A stretch of DNA of 64,000 nucleotides from WTFV01 sp965200895. Lineage in GTDB: Bacteria; Acidobacteriota; Vicinamibacteria; Vicinamibacterales; UBA8438. The first letter of the stretch is position 1. Each line of letters opens with the position of its first letter. Where the stretch lies: positions 372,001 to 436,000 of the forward strand of contig CBDAVM010000002.1 in assembly GCA_965200895.1 (NCBI GenBank), in the 5' to 3' direction. Below are positions 57,342 through 64,000 of the stretch, piece by piece. The position numbers were made by a program, and so were the translations under genes. The notes under the pieces are model-generated. The model did no database searches, had not been told where the DNA came from, and worked only from the letters and a program-made list of their open reading frames with translations.

Positions 57342-58349
57342 ATGACGCCGAGCCGGAGAGAGTTCCTGAAGCGCGCGGGGGTCGCGGTGGCGGTGGCGGG
57401 CGGTTCGGTGCGGTCCGGCGGCGTTGGCGCGCAGTCGCCGGGCGGTGTCGCGCCGGCCGTGCTGCGTGCGGTCGAGACCGACGTGCTGGAGATCGGCTAC
57501 GAGGAGAGCGGCGACCCGGCCGGCTTTCCGATCGTCCTCCTGCACGGGTTCCCCTACGACGTGCGGGCGTGGGACGGCGTCGTGCCGCCGCTGGCCGAGG
57601 CGGGCTACCGGGTGCTGGTTCCCTACCTGCGCGGTTACGGCGCGACGCGCTTCCGCGATCCTGACGCGCCGCGGATGGCGGAGCAGGCGGCGATAGCCCG
57701 GGACGTTTCCGACTTCGCCGATGCCCTTGGCCTGGAGCGGATGGCGCTGGCCGGTTTCGACTGGGGCAACCGCGCCGCCTGCATCACGTCCATCCTGCAT
57801 CCGGAACGGGTGCGCGCGCAGGTCGCCGTCGGCGGCTATTCCGTGCAGGACACGGTGTCGCCGTCGGCGCCGTCGCCGTCGGCGGCGGCCGAGGCGCGCC
57901 TGTGGTACCAGTGGTATTTCAACACCGAGCGGGGCAGGGCCGGCCTGGAGGCGAACCGTCACGCCATCGTGCGCTACCTCTGGGAAACGTGGTCGCCGAC
58001 CTGGGAGTACACCGACGAGGCGTACAACCGTTCCGCGCCGGCGTTCGACAATCCGGACTTCGTCGACGTGGTGATCCACTCCTACCGCCACCGCCACGGC
58101 TATGCGGCGGGGGAGGAGCGTTTCCTCGACGTCGAGCGACGCCTCGCCGAACGGCCGCCCATCACCGTGCCCGCCATCGTGCTGCGCGGCAACGACAGCG
58201 GCTTCGGCCGACCGTCGGCCGATCCGACGGGCGACCAGCGTCGGTTCACCAACCTCGTCGCGCGCCGGATCGTGGAAGGGGCCGGACACGACCTGGCGCC
58301 GCAGCGGCCGGACGCGGTGTCCTCGGCGCTGCTCGAGCTGCTCGCGTAG
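57342..58349 (+). CDS. Tat-exported alpha/beta hydrolase with Asp nucleophile (epoxide hydrolase-like)
   Basis: 335 residues. Tat leader SRREFLKRAGVAVAVAG, then an alpha/beta hydrolase fold. The oxyanion motif HGFPYDVRAW and nucleophile elbow LAGFDWGNRAA put Asp in the nucleophile position, as in epoxide hydrolases and haloalkane dehalogenases, not esterases. The catalytic His is in EGAGHDLAPQRPD. The cap domain (about 175-250) includes YQWYFNTERGRAGLEANR. Two partner Tyr residues of epoxide hydrolases may be those in WYQWYF and HSYRHRHGY. GAGGA lies upstream of ATG 57342. Single gene. Confidence 0.8.
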   Translation: MTPSRREFLKRAGVAVAVAGGSVRSGGVGAQSPGGVAPAVLRAVETDVLEIGYEESGDPAGFPIVLLHGFPYDVRAWDGVVPPLAEAGYRVLVPYLRGYGATRFRDPDAPRMAEQAAIARDVSDFADALGLERMALAGFDWGNRAACITSILHPERVRAQVAVGGYSVQDTVSPSAPSPSAAAEARLWYQWYFNTERGRAGLEANRHAIVRYLWETWSPTWEYTDEAYNRSAPAFDNPDFVDVVIHSYRHRHGYAAGEERFLDVERRLAERPPITVPAIVLRGNDSGFGRPSADPTGDQRRFTNLVARRIVEGAGHDLAPQRPDAVSSALLELLA

Positions 58350-58667
58350 GCCGGCGAGCGTCGGGGAGCGCCCGGCCGTGGCAGTTGCTTCGTGATCGGC
58401 GGCGAGCGGTGATGCAACTCCGTGTCGCTCGGCCGTGTGTGCCTCTCGGAGCCCTCGGCGGTGTCCGTGATCGGCGACGCGCGGCGACGCGACTCCAGGC
58501 CGGGGCGTAACAGGACGAGGGGGAGGTGTTTCCCGGCGCGCCGCTATCCGGTTACGGGACCAGGTCGCGCTGGCGGCGCGCGTCTCCCGGCGCTCCGCCA
58601 GCCGGCTGCGTCACCACGGGTCAGGCTATACTCGCGCCTGTCACGAAACCTGGAAGGAGGCTTTCAC
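58350..58667. other. Intergenic region with a -10 box
   Basis: A 318-base gap. TATACT (58627-58632, five of six) lies 36 bases before the DUF1080 start. Loose direct repeats around GTGATCGGCG occur near 58394 and 58470. No gene seen. Confidence 0.35.
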
Positions 58668-59252
58668 ATGAAGTGCGCATCATTCGTTGTTCTCGGTCTG
58701 CTGGCCATCGGGGTTGCCGGTTTCCATTCGCCCGGCGTTTCCGCCCAGGAGGACTTCACGGCGCTGTTCGACGGATCCGACCTCGACGCGTTCAATCCCA
58801 TCGGCGACGCCAACTGGGAGATCGTCGGCGACGTCGTGCAGGCCGACAGCGGCAGTGGCTTCCTCGTGACGAAGGAGTCGTACACCGACTTCCACCTGAC
58901 GCTGGACTTCTGGGTGGACGAGCCGGCCAACAGCGGCATCTTCGTCCGCTGCGCCGATCCGACGGCCGTCAACGACCGCAACTCGTACGAAGTGAACATC
59001 TACGACACGCGCGCCGATCAGACCTACCGGACCGGCGGCATCGTCCACATTGCGGCGCCGAGCAGCGTGGTCATGACCGGCGGCCGCTGGAACAGCTACG
59101 ACATCCGCGTGGAAGGCTCGCGGATCCTGGTGACGCTGAACGGGCTGCACATGGTCGATGTCGAGGATACGCAGTTCGCCGACGGTCCCATCGCCCTGCA
59201 GTACGGCCTGGGCGTGGTGAAGTTCCGCAACGTCCGGGTCCGGGAGCTGTAG
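58668..59252 (+). CDS. Secreted DUF1080 (3-keto-disaccharide hydrolase) protein
   Basis: 194 residues, signal peptide about 1-26. The concanavalin-like DUF1080 fold shows FTALFDGSDLDAFNPIGDANWEIVGD, ESYTDFHLTLDFWVDEPANSGIFVRC, NSYEVNIYD, GGRWNSYDIRVEGSRILVTLNG and GPIALQYGLGVVKFRNVRVREL. Members cleave 3-keto-glycosides made by sugar oxidation. The neighbouring quinoproteins and lactonases would suit such an oxidative sugar route, which is inference. GGAAGGAGG lies upstream of ATG 58668. Confidence 0.85.
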   Translation: MKCASFVVLGLLAIGVAGFHSPGVSAQEDFTALFDGSDLDAFNPIGDANWEIVGDVVQADSGSGFLVTKESYTDFHLTLDFWVDEPANSGIFVRCADPTAVNDRNSYEVNIYDTRADQTYRTGGIVHIAAPSSVVMTGGRWNSYDIRVEGSRILVTLNGLHMVDVEDTQFADGPIALQYGLGVVKFRNVRVREL

Positions 59253-59309
59253 GCGGCAGCCGGTCGCTGCCGGCCGCGCTCCGAGGCTGCGCGGCCGGCA
59301 GAAACAGCG

Positions 59310-59774
59310 GTGTTCGCCAGGACGAAGCGTGCCATGGGGAGATCGGCGCCGCCGCTGTTCGAGAGATTTCGCCGCCGGGCCGGGAAGCTGGTCGCCCGGC
59401 CGGACAAACTCGTCGGCCTGGTCACGCAGGCCCTGAACAAGGCGAGCCGTCTCGGCCATCGTCCGGCGCGACTCTACGGGGTCCGGGAGGATCTGAAGAC
59501 CCTCATCGATCTCCTGCGCGGCTGGTGTCGCGGGGACTACCGGGACATTCCGATCGACTCGATCGTGCTCATTGCCGCAGCCGTGCTGTACTTCGTTGTT
59601 CCGTTCGATCTGGTATTCGACGGCGTCCCCGGGCTCGGCCTTATCGACGACGCTACCGTGCTCGCCTACGCCATCGGTTGCGTGCGTGATGAGATCGAGG
59701 CCTTCAGACGGTGGGCCAACAGCAACCCGGACGATGCACCGGCAGCAGGACGGTCCGGCTCGTGCAGGAGGTGA
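59310..59774 (+). CDS. DUF1232 (YkvA-like) membrane protein
   Basis: 154 residues. The DUF1232 core is in the C-terminal half: DIPIDSIVLIAAAVLYFVVPFDLVFDGVPGLGLIDDATVLAYA. A basic N-terminal half precedes one or two membrane segments. GTG 59310 is used; ATG 59334 (MGRSAPPL) is equally possible as neither has a good ribosome-binding site. It ends three bases before the lactonase ATG, so they are co-transcribed. Function unknown. Confidence 0.75.
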   Translation: MFARTKRAMGRSAPPLFERFRRRAGKLVARPDKLVGLVTQALNKASRLGHRPARLYGVREDLKTLIDLLRGWCRGDYRDIPIDSIVLIAAAVLYFVVPFDLVFDGVPGLGLIDDATVLAYAIGCVRDEIEAFRRWANSNPDDAPAAGRSGSCRR

Positions 59775-59777
59775 ACG

Positions 59778-60815
59778 ATGAGCAGGCGGCAGACGCGGCA
59801 TCACATGTACGTCGCGCTCCAGGATGACAACAGGATCTCCATCTTCACGATGCATCCGTCCACCGGCGCCTTGAGCTGGCAGGAGGACGTGGAGATCGAG
59901 GGCGGGCCGGCGCCGCTGGCGCTGTCGCCGGACAAGCGCGTGCTCTACGTGGGCCGGCGCGGGAGCCAGGAGATCGCCAGCTACCGCGTCGATCAGCAGA
60001 CCGGCAGTCTGTCGTTCCTCGGTGCGACGCCGCTGCAGGGCGAGCCGGTCTACGTGGCGACCGACCGGACGGGGCGGTTCGTGCTCTCCGCCTACTATTA
60101 CCAGAGCACGGCCGCGGTGCATGCGGTGAACGACGACGGGGTGGCCGCGTTTCCGCCCGTCGAGTGGCGCTTCACGGCGCACGGGGCGCATGCGATCCTG
60201 ACGGACCGCTCGAACCGCTTCGCCTACGTGCCGCACATCGCCAACCGGGGACCGAACCGGATCTACCAGTTTCACTTCGACGAGCAGACGGGCCGGCTGA
60301 CGCCGAACGACCCGCCGTTCCACGGTCCGGAGGAGTACCTGGGGCCGCGGGCGCTGGCGTTCCACCCGTTCCTCGACGTGGTCTACTTCTCGGACGAGCA
60401 GGGGAGCAGCGTGACGGCGTACGCCATCGACCCGGAGAAGGGGACGCTGTCGCCGCTGCAGACCATTCCGACGCTGCCGGCGGGCTACGAAGGGAACAAC
60501 ACCTGCTCGCAGATCCGGATCTCGTCCACCGGCGAGTTCCTGTTCGCGCCCAACCGGGGCCACAACAGCATCGCGAGCTTCCGCGTGGACGACACCACCG
60601 GCCGGCTGACGGCGGCCGGCCGGGTGGGGACCGAACCGGTGCCGCGTGCGTTCGGCCTGGATCCGGACGGGCGCTTCCTGTTCGCGGCCGGCCAGCAGTC
60701 GGGCCGGCTCGCGTCCTACCGCGTGGATCACGAGAGCGGCGATCTGACCCCTCTCGAAACCTACGAGGTGGGCAACAACCCGATGTGGGTGCTGATGACC
60801 ACGCTGGACGGCTAG
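59778..60815 (+). CDS. Lactonase-family seven-bladed propeller (6-phosphogluconolactonase-like)
   Basis: 345 residues with no signal peptide. The lactonase/3-carboxymuconate-cyclase-like repeats are clear: NRISIFTMHPSTGALSWQ, GPAPLALSPDKRVLYVGRRG, YRVDQQTGSLSFLG, GPRALAFHPFLDVVYFSDE and FGLDPDGRFLFAAGQQSG. It hydrolyses sugar-acid lactones in the cytoplasm, unlike the exported SMP-30 relatives here. The ribosome-binding site AGGAGG lies within the end of the DUF1232 gene. Confidence 0.85.
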   Translation: MSRRQTRHHMYVALQDDNRISIFTMHPSTGALSWQEDVEIEGGPAPLALSPDKRVLYVGRRGSQEIASYRVDQQTGSLSFLGATPLQGEPVYVATDRTGRFVLSAYYYQSTAAVHAVNDDGVAAFPPVEWRFTAHGAHAILTDRSNRFAYVPHIANRGPNRIYQFHFDEQTGRLTPNDPPFHGPEEYLGPRALAFHPFLDVVYFSDEQGSSVTAYAIDPEKGTLSPLQTIPTLPAGYEGNNTCSQIRISSTGEFLFAPNRGHNSIASFRVDDTTGRLTAAGRVGTEPVPRAFGLDPDGRFLFAAGQQSGRLASYRVDHESGDLTPLETYEVGNNPMWVLMTTLDG

Positions 60816-61073
60816 GAGTCTGCGCCACGGGAACGGTGCAGGCTCCTGGTCAGGCCCGGTTGGGCGGCAATCGGAGCCGCAGGCGACGATTGTCGGGCCA
60901 GGAGCTTGCGCCGCGGAACGCAGCGAAAGCGAAGTGCCGAGGCGCAAGGTCATGGAACGGGGGATGCGCCGGAATGCCGGGCCCGCGAGGGCGTTTCGGG
61001 GCGCTGGTCATTGCCAGTCCTGCCCGTCGTGCGGGGACGGGCGCAGAGTGCACGCAGGAAGGTGGAGAAGCAG

Positions 61074-62801
61074 ATGAGAACAGGGCCGAGATGGGGCGCG
61101 ATCGCGCTGACCGGTGCGCTGGCCGCCACGCTGGCAACGGAAGTGACGTCGGCGCAGGAGCCGGCAGTCTCGTACACCCCCGTGACCGACGAGCGGCTGC
61201 GGGAGGGAGATCCGAGCGACTGGCTCATGTACCGCCGCACCTATGACAGCCAGGGTTACAGTCCCCTCGATCAGATCACGAGAGAGAACGTCGCGGATCT
61301 CGTACCCGTCTGGACGATGTCCACCGGCGTGACGTCCGGTCACGAGGCGCCGCCGATCGTCAACGACGGCGTGATGTTCGTGACGACGCCGGAGGACCGC
61401 GTCATCGCCATCGATGCGCGCACCGGCGAGCAGCTCTGGATCTACAACCGGCAGTTCCCGGACGACATGGCCCACCCGCATCGCACGAACCGCGGCGTCG
61501 CCCTGTACGACGACAAGGTCTTCTACACGACGCACGACGCGTTCGTGGTGGCCCTCGACGCGGTGTCGGGAGAGGTGGTCTGGGAGACTGCGGTCGCCGA
61601 CTACCGGACCGGGTATTACATGACGATCGCGCCGCTGGTGGCCAACGGCAAGGTGCTCGTCGGCCCCTCGGGCGGCGAGCGAGGCATCCGCGGGTTCGTG
61701 GCGGCGTTCGATCCGGACACGGGCGAGGAGGTGTGGCGTTCCCACACCATCCCGGGACCGGGCGAGCCGGGCATCGAGACCTGGCCGGGTGAGACGTGGC
61801 GCACCGGCGGGGCGTCGATCTGGATCACCGGTTCGTACGATCCGGAGCTGAACATCACCTACTGGGGCACCGGCAACCCCGGCCCGTGGATCGGCGACCA
61901 GCGACCGGGCGACAACCTCTACACGAACTCGGTCGTGGCGTTCGACGCCGACACCGGCGAGCTGAAGGGCTACCACCAGTACCACCACAACGGCTCGTGG
62001 GACTGGGACGAAGTCTCCGCGCCGATCCTGATCGACGTCCCGCGCGACGGGCGCACCATTCCCGCGCTCGTGCACCCGGCCCGCAACGGCTATCTGTGGA
62101 TGCTGGAACGTCGGGCGGACTCCATCGGCTTCGTCGATGCGCAGCCGTACGTCGACCAGAACGTGTTCACCGCCATCGATCCGGTCACCGGCCGGCCGGA
62201 GTACGACCTGGAGCGCAAGCCGGGCACCAACAAGCCGGCCACCTTCTGCCCGTCGCTCTGGGGGGGCAAGGACTGGCCGCCGGCCGCCTACAGCCCGCAG
62301 ACCGGATACCTCTACATCCCGGCCAACGAGAACCTCTGCTCGACCATGGTCGGCGTGGAGGTGGACTACGTGCCGGGGCGCGGCTTCACCGGTGCGTCAC
62401 AGACGGTGTTCGTGGTGGACGACGCCGACCACATCGGAGAGATCCAGGCCTGGAATCTCGCCACCGGCGAACAGGTGTGGACCCACGAGTTCGCCACGTC
62501 CCAGAACTGGGGGCCGATTCTCGCCACCGGCGGCGGCCTGATCTTCGCGGGCGGCACCAACGACCGGTATTTCCGGGCCCTGGATGCCGAGACGGGCGAG
62601 GTCCTGTGGCGGCAGCGGACCAACTCGGGCGTTATCGGGGTGCCCTCGTCCTATACGGTCGACGGGGTGCAGTACATCGCGGTGCAGTCCGGCTGGGGAG
62701 TGGACGCAGCAGGAATGCAACGGGCGGTGAACACGCACTTCGACGCCGCGAAGCTGGTGCCCCAGGGGGGCGTCATCTGGGTCTTCGCGCTCCGTCGATG
62801 A
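61074..62801 (+). CDS. PQQ-dependent dehydrogenase-type quinoprotein without vicinal cysteines
   Basis: 575 residues, signal peptide about 1-27. Methanol/ethanol-dehydrogenase-like order: DWLMYRRTYDSQGYSPLDQI, PVWTMSTGVTSGHEAPPIVNDG, WGTGNPGPWIGDQRPGDNLY, HNGSWDWDEVSAPILID and FCPSLWGGKDWPPAAYSPQTGYLYIPANE. Where the relative at 49220 has CC, this protein reads HPHRTNRGV, so the vicinal disulfide used for electron transfer is missing. It may use another electron route or substrate. AAGGTGGAG lies upstream of ATG 61074. No cytochrome partner nearby. Confidence 0.85.
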   Translation: MRTGPRWGAIALTGALAATLATEVTSAQEPAVSYTPVTDERLREGDPSDWLMYRRTYDSQGYSPLDQITRENVADLVPVWTMSTGVTSGHEAPPIVNDGVMFVTTPEDRVIAIDARTGEQLWIYNRQFPDDMAHPHRTNRGVALYDDKVFYTTHDAFVVALDAVSGEVVWETAVADYRTGYYMTIAPLVANGKVLVGPSGGERGIRGFVAAFDPDTGEEVWRSHTIPGPGEPGIETWPGETWRTGGASIWITGSYDPELNITYWGTGNPGPWIGDQRPGDNLYTNSVVAFDADTGELKGYHQYHHNGSWDWDEVSAPILIDVPRDGRTIPALVHPARNGYLWMLERRADSIGFVDAQPYVDQNVFTAIDPVTGRPEYDLERKPGTNKPATFCPSLWGGKDWPPAAYSPQTGYLYIPANENLCSTMVGVEVDYVPGRGFTGASQTVFVVDDADHIGEIQAWNLATGEQVWTHEFATSQNWGPILATGGGLIFAGGTNDRYFRALDAETGEVLWRQRTNSGVIGVPSSYTVDGVQYIAVQSGWGVDAAGMQRAVNTHFDAAKLVPQGGVIWVFALRR

Positions 62802-62903
62802 GCGCGAATCGGCGACTCCCGCGCGGTGACCCGTGGCGGCGCGCTGGATGTGCTCTTCGCTTCGCGGCGGAACGACGACACCGGAGCGAAGGCGGCGGAC
62901 GCG

Positions 62904-64000
62904 TCAGTACTCGCGGAAGATCCGTCTGATCTCGTCGAGATCGCGGGTCCTGGTGAGGGCGAGCATCAGCAGGATGCGGGCCTTCTGCGGGATCAGAGTG
63001 TCGGCGGCGATCATCTGCAGCTCGTCGTTCGTGGTGCGCGGCAGGACGCGGCCGCTGCCGACCCGGTTCGAACGCACGATGACGGGCCTGGCCGCGGCGG
63101 GCAGCGCGGTCACGCGCTCGATCGCCTCGCGCTCGCCGCGCGACATGCCGCCGGCGCCGGTCCCGGCCACCACGATGCCGTCGACACCGTCCTCGATCAG
63201 CGCCTCGATCAGGACCGGGTTCGCCTCCACGTAGGAGTAGACGATGTCCACCCGCGGGAACGCCGCGACTCCCGCCAGATCGAACTCCGAATCGGCGGTG
63301 TGACGCCTGGTCGGCGCCCGGTAGAAGGTCACCCGGTCGCCGTCGACATAGCCGAGAAACCCCAGCTCTCGCGAGTTGAAGGTCTCGACGCGGTAGGTAC
63401 TGGTCTTGGTGACGTCGCGGGCGGCGTTGATCTCGTCGTTCATGACGACCAGCACACCCTTGCCTCGCGCCTCCGCCGAGACTGCCGTGCGGACCGCGTT
63501 CAGCAGGTTCAGCGGGCCGTCGGCACTGATGGCGGTGGCCGGCCGCTGCGCGCCCACCAGCACTACCGGCCGGTCGTGTCGCACCGTCAGGTTGAGGAAA
63601 TAGGCGGTCTCTTCGAGCGTGTTCGTCCCGTGCGTGATCACGATGCCGGCGGTGTCCGGCTCGGCGCTGAAGATCTCGTCGATGCGACGGGCGAGCGTGC
63701 GCCAATCGTCGAAGGTGATGTTCGGACTGCCGACGTTGGCGACCTGCTCGACGCGGATGGTGGCGTGCTGCGCCAGCGCCGGCACCGCCGCGACGAGCTC
63801 TTCGCCCGAGAAGGCGCCCGCCCGGTACCGGGTCAGGCTGGTCGGTGAGGCGCCGGCGCCCGAGATGGTGCCACCGGTGGCGAGCACCCGGACCACGGGC
63901 GGATCGGGCGGCGGCGCCTCCTGCGCGACGGTCTGTGCGGCGAGGGCGAGGAGCGTCAGCGCGACGGTCGCGGCGGACAGATGTGCGGCCGGCGATCGGC
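62904..64000 (-). CDS. Periplasmic type II asparaginase, 5' end beyond the window
   Basis: At least 365 residues; the signal peptide (TLLALAAQTVAQEAPPPDPP) is entered at the window edge. Type II landmarks: VLATGGTISGAG (nucleophile Thr), VITHGTNTLEETAYFLNLTV, VVLVGAQRPATAISADGPLNLLNA, GVLVVMNDEINAARDVTKT and SYVEANPVLIEALIEDG. The second catalytic motif is GTNT where most enzymes have GTDT, an Asp-to-Asn change. It converts asparagine, perhaps glutamine, to the acid and ammonia. Convergent with the quinoprotein at 61074. Confidence 0.85.
   Translation of the reverse strand, partial: RSPAAHLSAATVALTLLALAAQTVAQEAPPPDPPVVRVLATGGTISGAGASPTSLTRYRAGAFSGEELVAAVPALAQHATIRVEQVANVGSPNITFDDWRTLARRIDEIFSAEPDTAGIVITHGTNTLEETAYFLNLTVRHDRPVVLVGAQRPATAISADGPLNLLNAVRTAVSAEARGKGVLVVMNDEINAARDVTKTSTYRVETFNSRELGFLGYVDGDRVTFYRAPTRRHTADSEFDLAGVAAFPRVDIVYSYVEANPVLIEALIEDGVDGIVVAGTGAGGMSRGEREAIERVTALPAAARPVIVRSNRVGSGRVLPRTTNDELQMIAADTLIPQKARILLMLALTRTRDLDEIRRIFREY

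Noticed and set aside
1..64000. tRNA or rRNA genes, integrase or insertion sequence
   Set aside because: No TTCGAATCC-type arms, rRNA cores, DDE or tyrosine recombinase motifs were seen by reading; a covariance-model scan would be needed to exclude tRNAs fully.

Overview
This is a high-GC bacterial chromosome segment, by eye close to 70% G+C, densely packed with secreted and periplasmic proteins. Multi-copy PQQ-type beta-propellers, a DUF5916 outer-membrane barrel, Tat-exported hydrolases and an expanded family of unnamed two-cysteine secreted proteins together suggest an Acidobacteriota lineage such as Vicinamibacteria. That placement is inference from gene content. I saw no rRNA, tRNA, CRISPR array, integrase or transposase.

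Layout. From 1 to 31 kb lies a secretome block. It holds eight copies of one unnamed secreted family (49-1107, 9971-10963, 11994-12995, 20816-21823, 22151-23167, 25700-26734, 26769-27821, 27818-28810) and four PQQ-like propellers (8507, 13473, 23397, 29404). Interspersed are a fumarylacetoacetase-like protein, a Uma2 nuclease, a 1022-residue DUF5916 barrel, a B12/radical SAM enzyme, an MNT/HEPN toxin-antitoxin pair, an SMP-30-like lactonase, an M4 metallopeptidase, a double carboxymuconolactone decarboxylase and an FkbM methyltransferase. From 31.3 to 37.8 kb is a graveyard of broken accessory genes: a shattered AAA ATPase whose 5' and 3' parts lie about 5 kb apart, a DUF4276 remnant, a phospholipase-D-like remnant, DUF4258/DUF2283 remnants, a RelE toxin with a lost base and a 252-bp duplication of the neighbouring LVIVD gene. 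An apparently intact two-gene ABC exporter sits inside it. A CstA transporter and a DUF4143-type ATPase split by an amber codon follow.

From 41 to 64 kb the window returns to catabolic and secreted functions. These are a Tat-exported amidase, an esterase, a divergent enolase homologue with a small-molecule kinase and a 2-hydroxyacid dehydrogenase, two PQQ alcohol-dehydrogenase-type proteins (49220, 61074), two class-C-type serine hydrolases, another PQQ propeller (55292), an alpha/beta hydrolase with an Asp nucleophile, a DUF1080 protein, DUF1232 and lactonase genes, and a partial periplasmic asparaginase. Between 54.7 and 55.0 kb is a gene-free element with a TTGACA promoter, a 15-nt perfect complement of the 16S rRNA 3' end, a 14-codon reading frame, a predicted three-way junction with alternative pairings and a strong intrinsic terminator. 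It is the best candidate here for an undescribed RNA regulator.

How the genes fit together. The secreted oxidoreductase-like propellers, lactonases, amidases, esterases and DUF1080 protein look like a periplasmic battery for oxidising and hydrolysing polyols, lactones, amides or glycosides, with CstA and the ABC exporter as transport functions. The role of the eight-copy family is unknown.
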